Shown piece by piece: positions 5,993 through 9,886 of a DNA stretch of 9,886 nt (the stretch's first letter is position 1; each line of letters starts with the position of its first letter). The notes under the pieces are model-generated. The model did not search any database. It was not told the DNA's origin and saw nothing but the letters and a program-made list of their open reading frames with translations. The stretch is taken from the NCBI GenBank assembly GCA_013154385.1, contig JAADCO010000154.1:1-9886 (forward strand), given 5' to 3'. A program made the position numbers and the translations under genes. The stretch is from Thermodesulfobacteriota bacterium (GTDB taxonomy: Bacteria > Desulfobacterota > Thermodesulfobacteria > Thermodesulfobacteriales > Thermodesulfatatoraceae).

Positions 5993-6780
5993 GCGCGCGG
6001 CGGATCTGGGGTGTCTTTTTGCGGCAACTCTATCTCTACCGGCGGAGCCTCACCCGCTTGCTCGACGTCTTCTACTGGCCCACGGTGGATCTCCTCCTCT
6101 GGGGCTTCATCACCCTCTATCTGGAGCAGGTGGGGCAGAGGATGCCGCACTACGTCTCCTTCTTCCTCGGCGGCCTCATCCTCTGGAACATCCTCCTCCG
6201 GGCCCAGCAGGGGCTTTCGGTCTCCTTCCTCGAAGACGTGTGGGCGCGAAACCTCGTCAACCTCTTCGTCTCCCCCCTGAGCGTGGGGGAATATCTCGCG
6301 GGCCTCCTCCTGGTGAGCATCTTCAAGGTGGTCTCGGCCCTCCTTCTTATGTCCGTGCTCGCGGCGGTCTTCTTCGGCTTCAAGATCTTCCTCCTGGGTG
6401 TCTGGTTGATCCCGATGGTGCTCAACCTCTGCGCCCTCGGCTGGGCCATCGGCCTGGTGACCATGGCGGCCATCCTGCGCTTCGGCCAGGAGGCCGAGAT
6501 CCTCGCCTGGGCGCTGGCCTTCCTCTTCCTGCCGGTGTCAGCGGTCTTCTATCCGGTCTCGGTCCTTCCTCCCTGGCTGAGGGCCGTGGCGGACTTCGTC
6601 CCTTCGGCCCACGTCTTTGAAGGGATGAGGGCGATCCTCCTCAAGGGAGAGGCGGATCTTTCCTTTCTCTTGAAGGCCACGGGGCTCAATCTGGCCTATC
6701 TTTCGGGGAGCTATCTCCTCTTCCGGCGGATCTATCGGGAGGCCCTCCGGCGGGGGACCATCCCCAAGATCGGGGAATAA
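5989..6780 (+). CDS. ABC-2 type exporter, permease subunit
   Basis: This 263-residue hydrophobic membrane protein has about six predicted transmembrane segments (roughly 30-55, 60-75, 100-135, 138-160, 170-195 and 225-245), typical of ABC-2 family permeases such as NodJ and DrrB. Family-like segments include the central RNLVNLFVSPLSVGEYL and the late VSAVFYPVSVLPPWLRAVADFVPSAHVFEGMR, which matches the usual region before the last helix. The ATG overlaps the ATPase stop (ATGA), so the two subunits should be made together. It would form a dimer with two copies of the ATPase. Neighbouring genes give no clue to the exported substrate. No rho-independent terminator with a U-tract follows. Confidence 0.88.
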   Translation: MSARRIWGVFLRQLYLYRRSLTRLLDVFYWPTVDLLLWGFITLYLEQVGQRMPHYVSFFLGGLILWNILLRAQQGLSVSFLEDVWARNLVNLFVSPLSVGEYLAGLLLVSIFKVVSALLLMSVLAAVFFGFKIFLLGVWLIPMVLNLCALGWAIGLVTMAAILRFGQEAEILAWALAFLFLPVSAVFYPVSVLPPWLRAVADFVPSAHVFEGMRAILLKGEADLSFLLKATGLNLAYLSGSYLLFRRIYREALRRGTIPKIGE

Positions 6781-6823
6781 ACGTTGAAAGCTTAGCGGAA
6801 AGCGCTAAAATGTAGCCGCTTCC

Positions 6824-6852
6824 TTGACAAGGACAGGTCCATCTTTTAAAGA
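6824..6852 (+). promoter_or_regulatory. Probable promoter of the rplM-rpsI operon
   Basis: A perfect TTGACA (6824-6829) is followed by a 17-nt spacer and TAAAGA (6847-6852), which matches the -10 consensus at three positions and lies in the local AT-rich patch TTTTAAAGA. A start near 6859 would give a leader of about 35 nt before the rplM ATG. Position and -35 quality make it the best promoter candidate for the ribosomal-protein genes and probably argC, truA and the aminotransferase, since gaps downstream are 21 nt or less. Confidence 0.5.
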
Positions 6853-6879
6853 GACGGAGCCGATTAAGCCTTTTAGGGT

Positions 6880-6885
6880 AAGGAG
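6880..6885 (+). promoter_or_regulatory. Shine-Dalgarno fixing the rplM start
   Basis: AAGGAG lies 8 nt before the ATG at 6894. An in-frame GTG at 6885 overlaps the site itself and is therefore not credible as a start. Confidence 0.8.
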
Positions 6886-6893
6886 TGAGAATA

Positions 6894-7340
6894 ATGGCCA
6901 TTTTTACCTCGCAGACGCCGATGCTCAAAAAAGAAGAGGTCAAGCGCAATTGGTACGTGATCGATGCCAAAGGTAAGGTCCTTGGGCGTCTGGCAAGCCT
7001 CATCGCCCAGCGTCTCCGCGGCAAGCATCGCCCGGATTTTACTCCCCACGTCGATGCCGGAGACTTCGTGGTGGTGATCAACGCCGAACACGTAAAGCTT
7101 ACGGGCAAGAAGCTCGACCAGAAGCTCTACTGGCGTCACTCTGGTTACATGGGCGGGCTCAAGCTCACCCCGGCCAAGAAGATGGCGCAGACCAAGCCCG
7201 AAGAAATCATCCGTTTGGCGGTCAAGCGCATGCTTCCCAAGAATCGCCTGGGACGAAAGATGCTCAAGAAGCTCAAGATTTATCGCGGGGCCGAGCATCC
7301 CCATCAGTCCCAGAATCCCAAACCCCTTGATCTAGACTAG
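6894..7340 (+). CDS. rplM: 50S ribosomal protein L13
   Basis: This is the large-subunit ribosomal protein L13, an early 23S rRNA-binding assembly protein. The 148 residues are close to the usual bacterial length of about 142-150. Characteristic segments are NWYVIDAKGKVLGRLAS near residues 19-35, the run HVDAGDFVVVINAEHVKLTGKK, then YWRHSGYMGGLK, and RLAVKRMLPKNRLGR with YRGAEHPH near the C-terminus. The ATG at 6894 has a good ribosome-binding site. rpsI follows after 11 nt, the near-universal L13-S9 pairing in bacteria. Confidence 0.98.
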   Translation: MAIFTSQTPMLKKEEVKRNWYVIDAKGKVLGRLASLIAQRLRGKHRPDFTPHVDAGDFVVVINAEHVKLTGKKLDQKLYWRHSGYMGGLKLTPAKKMAQTKPEEIIRLAVKRMLPKNRLGRKMLKKLKIYRGAEHPHQSQNPKPLDLD

Positions 7341-7351
7341 AGGTGAGAGAA

Positions 7352-7753
7352 ATGGCGGAAACCAAGAAGAGATACTACGCCACCGGCAAGAGAAAGACGG
7401 CCATCGCTCGTGTTTGGCTCATCCCGGGTAGTGGTCGTTTTCGGGTAAACGATAAGGACTTTGACGAGTACTTCGGCGACACGGTGGTCGCGCGTCACGT
7501 CGTGGAGCAGCCCTTCAACATCACCGGCACGTCCGGGAAGTTCGACATCCTCTGCACGGTGACCGGCGGAGGCAAGAGCGCCCAGGCCGAGGCCATTCGC
7601 CACGGTGTGGCCAAGGCGCTCGTCATCTTCAACGAGGAGCTTCGTCCTTCCCTGAAGAAGGCCGGTTTCCTCACGCGCGACGCCCGGGTCAAGGAACGGA
7701 AGAAGTACGGTCTTCGTGGTGCCCGGCGCGGGCAGCAGTACTCCAAGCGTTAG
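7352..7753 (+). CDS. rpsI: 30S ribosomal protein S9
   Basis: This is the small-subunit protein S9, whose C-terminal tail reaches the P-site tRNA. The 133 residues match the family length. It has ATGKRKTAIARV near residues 10-21, GGGKSAQAEAIRHGVAKAL, LTRDARVKERKKYG and the conserved basic tail ending QYSKR. The ATG at 7352 is preferred; an in-frame GTG at 7343 coincides with the purine-rich AGAGGTGAG ribosome-binding region. It is co-transcribed with rplM, and argC starts 21 nt downstream with no visible promoter between them. Confidence 0.98.
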   Translation: MAETKKRYYATGKRKTAIARVWLIPGSGRFRVNDKDFDEYFGDTVVARHVVEQPFNITGTSGKFDILCTVTGGGKSAQAEAIRHGVAKALVIFNEELRPSLKKAGFLTRDARVKERKKYGLRGARRGQQYSKR

Positions 7754-7774
7754 TCGGCCACCGGGAGGCCCTCT

Positions 7775-8815
7775 ATGCTGCGGGTGGCCATCGTTGGCGC
7801 GACGGGTTACACCGGTCTTGAGCTCTTGCGGCTCTTATCCGGTCACCCGCAGGTAGAGGTAACCTGTGTCACTTCCCGCAAGGAAGCAGGAAAACCCCTC
7901 TCAAGCATCTTCCCCTTCCTCACCCGCTTTGGAGATCTCCGTCTCATAGAACCTTCCCCCGACGAGATAGCCGCCAAGGCGGAGGTGGCCTTTTTGTGCG
8001 TGCCCCACGGGGCCGCGGCGGAGATGGCCGCCTCTCTCCTCGAACGGGGCCTCAAGGTGATTGACCTCTCGGCCGACTTTCGGCTCAAGGATCAGAAGGT
8101 CTACGAAGACTGGTACAAGGTGCGCCATCCGGCCCCCCATCTTTTGGCGGAAGCGGTCTACGGCCTCTGCGAGGCCCATCGGGACGAGATCCGCAAGGCG
8201 CGTCTGGTGGCCAACCCCGGCTGTTATCCCACGGCGAGCCTCCTTCCCCTGGTGCCCCTTTTCCGCGAGGGGCTCATCCTCAAGAAGGGGCTCATCGTGG
8301 ACGCCAAGAGCGGGGTCTCCGGGGCGGGAAGGAGCGCCAAGCTCGGCCTCATCTTTTGCGAGGTGAACGAAGATTTCTGCGCCTACAACGTGGCCAAGCA
8401 TCGCCACACCCCGGAGATCGAGCAGGAACTCTCGCGCGCCGCGGGAGAGGAGGTCCTCATCAACTTCACCACCCATCTGGTGCCCATGAATCGGGGGATA
8501 CTGGCCACCATCTATGCCTGGCCCAAGGAAGGGGTTTCCGAGGCGCGCCTGAGGGAGGCCCTCGAGTCCTTCTATCAAGGTTCGCCCTTCGTCGAGGTGC
8601 TCCCCGAAGGGGCCTTTCCGCACACGGCCCACGTCAAGGGCACCAACCGGGCCCTCATCGGTCTCAAGGCCGATCCCCGGACCGGACGGGTGATCCTCGT
8701 CTCGGCCATAGACAACCTGGTCAAGGGGGCCAGCGGTCAGGCCATCCAGAACCTGAACCTCATGATGGGTTGGCCGGAGGAGACCGGGCTCACCGTGCCT
8801 CCTCTCTTCCCGTAA
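7775..8815 (+). CDS. argC: N-acetyl-gamma-glutamyl-phosphate reductase
   Basis: ArgC performs the NADPH-dependent reduction of N-acetylglutamyl phosphate to the semialdehyde, the third step of arginine biosynthesis. The 346-residue length is typical of the long-form (type 1) enzyme. The N-terminal Rossmann motif is GATGYTG (8-14). The catalytic cysteine is C150 in VANPGCYPT, and the substrate-site histidines are in KHRHTPEI (H209, H211). VIDLSADFRL and KSGVSGAGR are further family blocks. GGGAGG lies 6 nt before the ATG. It directly follows rpsI, an arrangement seen in several deltaproteobacteria-like lineages. truA follows after 3 nt. Confidence 0.97.
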   Translation: MLRVAIVGATGYTGLELLRLLSGHPQVEVTCVTSRKEAGKPLSSIFPFLTRFGDLRLIEPSPDEIAAKAEVAFLCVPHGAAAEMAASLLERGLKVIDLSADFRLKDQKVYEDWYKVRHPAPHLLAEAVYGLCEAHRDEIRKARLVANPGCYPTASLLPLVPLFREGLILKKGLIVDAKSGVSGAGRSAKLGLIFCEVNEDFCAYNVAKHRHTPEIEQELSRAAGEEVLINFTTHLVPMNRGILATIYAWPKEGVSEARLREALESFYQGSPFVEVLPEGAFPHTAHVKGTNRALIGLKADPRTGRVILVSAIDNLVKGASGQAIQNLNLMMGWPEETGLTVPPLFP

Positions 8816-8818
8816 AAA

Positions 8819-9661
8819 ATGCGCAACATCAAACTCACCATTGCTTACGACGGGACCAACTATCTCGGTTGGCAACGACAGAAGGTTGGTCCGACCATCC
8901 AGGGAGTCCTTGAAGAGACGTTGGCCCGCCTGGTGGGCCACAAGGTGAAGCTGCGGGCCGCAGGGCGCACGGACGCCGGAGTCCACGCCCTGGGGCAGGT
9001 GGCCAACTTCCTCACCACGAGCAAGATGTCGCTTGAGGACATGCACCGGGCCTTAAACGCCCTCCTTCCCAAGGACATCGCCATCGTCAAGGTGGAGGAG
9101 GTCCCCATCAAGTTCAACGCCCAGTACGACGCCAAGTACAAGACCTACTTCTACCAGATCTACAACCATCCGGTGCGCAATCCCATCTGGCGCCTCTATT
9201 CCTGGTGGGTGCCGCAGAAGCTCGATCTCGAGGCCATGCGCGCCTGTCTCCCCCTTTTCGTGGGGAAGAAGGATTTTGCGAGTTTCCGCAAGCTGGGAAG
9301 CGACATCAAGACCACGGTGCGCACGGTCTATCGGGCCGAGCTCAAGCGGGCCGTGGGCATGGCCGGGATGATCCGATTCGAAATTTCAGCCCGAGGTTTT
9401 TTGCGTTATATGGTAAGAAATATCGTGGGGGCCCTGGTTTGGGTGGGATTGGGCAAGATGAGTCCGGAGGAGTTGGCAGAGATCATGGAGGCCAAGGATC
9501 GCTCTTTGGCCCCGCCCCCGGCCCCACCGCAAGGGCTCTTTCTCAAAGAAGTAGTCTACGAAGAAAGGAGGTCCCGTCGTGCAAAGCAGACTTTCGGCCC
9601 GAGTGAGGGAACTCAAACCATCGGCGACCCTGGCGGTGAACGCCAAGGCCAAGAGTCTTAA
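8819..9661 (+). CDS. truA: tRNA pseudouridine(38-40) synthase TruA, with C-terminal extension
   Basis: TruA converts uridines 38-40 in tRNA anticodon stem-loops to pseudouridine. The N-terminus has KLTIAYDGTNYLGWQRQ, and the catalytic aspartate is D52 in GRTDAGVHALGQ. Later family blocks are YDAKYKTYFYQIYN and ARGFLRYMVRNIVGAL. The canonical enzyme ends near GLFLKEVVYEE (~residue 249). Here the frame continues about 30 residues to a total of 280, and residues 254-280 are encoded inside the downstream aminotransferase gene. That tail is rich in Gly, Gln, Arg and Ser and looks unstructured. The start is 3 nt after the argC stop with no clear Shine-Dalgarno sequence, so translation is probably coupled. 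Confidence 0.96.
   Translation: MRNIKLTIAYDGTNYLGWQRQKVGPTIQGVLEETLARLVGHKVKLRAAGRTDAGVHALGQVANFLTTSKMSLEDMHRALNALLPKDIAIVKVEEVPIKFNAQYDAKYKTYFYQIYNHPVRNPIWRLYSWWVPQKLDLEAMRACLPLFVGKKDFASFRKLGSDIKTTVRTVYRAELKRAVGMAGMIRFEISARGFLRYMVRNIVGALVWVGLGKMSPEELAEIMEAKDRSLAPPPAPPQGLFLKEVVYEERRSRRAKQTFGPSEGTQTIGDPGGERQGQES
9564..9572 (+). promoter_or_regulatory. Shine-Dalgarno of the aminotransferase gene, inside truA
   Basis: AAAGGAGGT is a near-perfect anti-16S match lying 6 nt before the GTG at 9579. It sits within the truA coding region and fixes the aminotransferase start at that GTG, confirming that the two genes overlap. Confidence 0.85.
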
Positions 9662-9886
9662 GGCCCAGGGCTACGACATCGTCAACCTCTCCGCCGGAGA
9701 GCCCGACTTCGACACCCCCGACCATATCAAACGAGCCGCCATCAAGGCCATCGAAGAGGGGTTCACCCGCTACACGGTGGTGAGCGGCATTCCGGAGCTG
9801 AGAGAGGCCATCTGTGAGCGCCTCAAGGAAGACTACGGCCTCTCCTACGCCCCCGAAGAAGTGGTGGTGAGCTGCGGGGCCAAGCA
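9579..9886 (+). CDS. aspC: Aspartate-type (class I) aminotransferase, 5' part, cut by window end
   Basis: This is the first 102 codons of a PLP-dependent fold-type I aminotransferase; the rest, including the PLP lysine, lies outside the window. The N-terminus MQSRLSARVRELKPSATLA followed by NAKAKSLKAQG, then LSAGEPDFDTPDHIK, RYTVVSGIPELREAI and EEVVVSCGAKQ are hallmarks of the subgroup I-gamma aspartate aminotransferases common in thermophiles and anaerobes. Members interconvert aspartate and oxaloacetate, and some also act as prephenate aminotransferases. The start is GTG, chosen from a strong Shine-Dalgarno sequence 6 nt upstream. The first 83 nt overlap the truA 3' end in a different frame. 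The exact substrate cannot be fixed from this part. Confidence 0.9.
   Translation, partial: MQSRLSARVRELKPSATLAVNAKAKSLKAQGYDIVNLSAGEPDFDTPDHIKRAAIKAIEEGFTRYTVVSGIPELREAICERLKEDYGLSYAPEEVVVSCGAK

Noticed and set aside
6792..6808. Hairpin TTAGCG-GAAAG-CGCTAA as a terminator of the ABC exporter operon
   Set aside because: The stem is only 6 bp and no U-tract follows (AATGTAGCC), so an intrinsic terminator is not supported.
7901..9046. Long open frame (381 codons) on the minus strand across argC and truA
   Set aside because: It crosses two well-supported genes on the other strand and has no family motif; GC-biased third positions keep the antisense frame free of stops.

Overview
The window is about 9.9 kb of GC-rich, densely packed bacterial chromosome. 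It looks like core genome and shows no sign of a mobile element, phage or CRISPR array. A four-subunit pyruvate:ferredoxin oxidoreductase and an rplM-rpsI-argC gene order suggest a strict anaerobe of the sulfate- or sulfur-metabolising 'deltaproteobacterial'/Thermodesulfobacteria kind, possibly thermophilic. This placement is inferred from gene content and order and is not proven.

Left part, minus strand (3145 down to 44): porG, porD, porA and porB form a compact operon in gamma-delta-alpha-beta order. The genes are 2-12 nt apart or overlap by 4 nt. The operon encodes the enzyme that converts pyruvate and CoA to acetyl-CoA, CO2 and reduced ferredoxin, or runs in reverse. A tRNA-Gly(GCC) gene follows 49 nt after porB and has its own sigma70-like promoter in that gap.

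Middle part, plus strand (3282-5098): diverging from por across a 136-nt region is a gene for a cytoplasmic pentapeptide-repeat domain fused to a two-helix potassium-channel pore (TLGYGD filter). Its stop overlaps the start of a stand-alone HDOD-domain gene (TAATG), so the two are probably translated together. This pair is the least conventional content of the window.

Next come tRNA-Gln(TTG) and a two-gene ABC-2 type exporter (ATPase plus permease, ATGA overlap). The ATPase has no visible Shine-Dalgarno sequence and lacks the usual Q-loop glutamine.

Right part, plus strand (6894-9886): ribosomal proteins L13 (rplM) and S9 (rpsI) are followed closely by argC (arginine biosynthesis), truA (tRNA pseudouridine synthase) and the first third of a class I aspartate-type aminotransferase cut by the window edge. 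truA runs 83 nt into the aminotransferase gene in another frame, which gives TruA an atypical C-terminal tail.

No gene-free stretch exceeds 136 nt. I found no convincing undescribed multi-gene system. The best leads are the channel-HDOD pair and the long truA/aminotransferase overlap.
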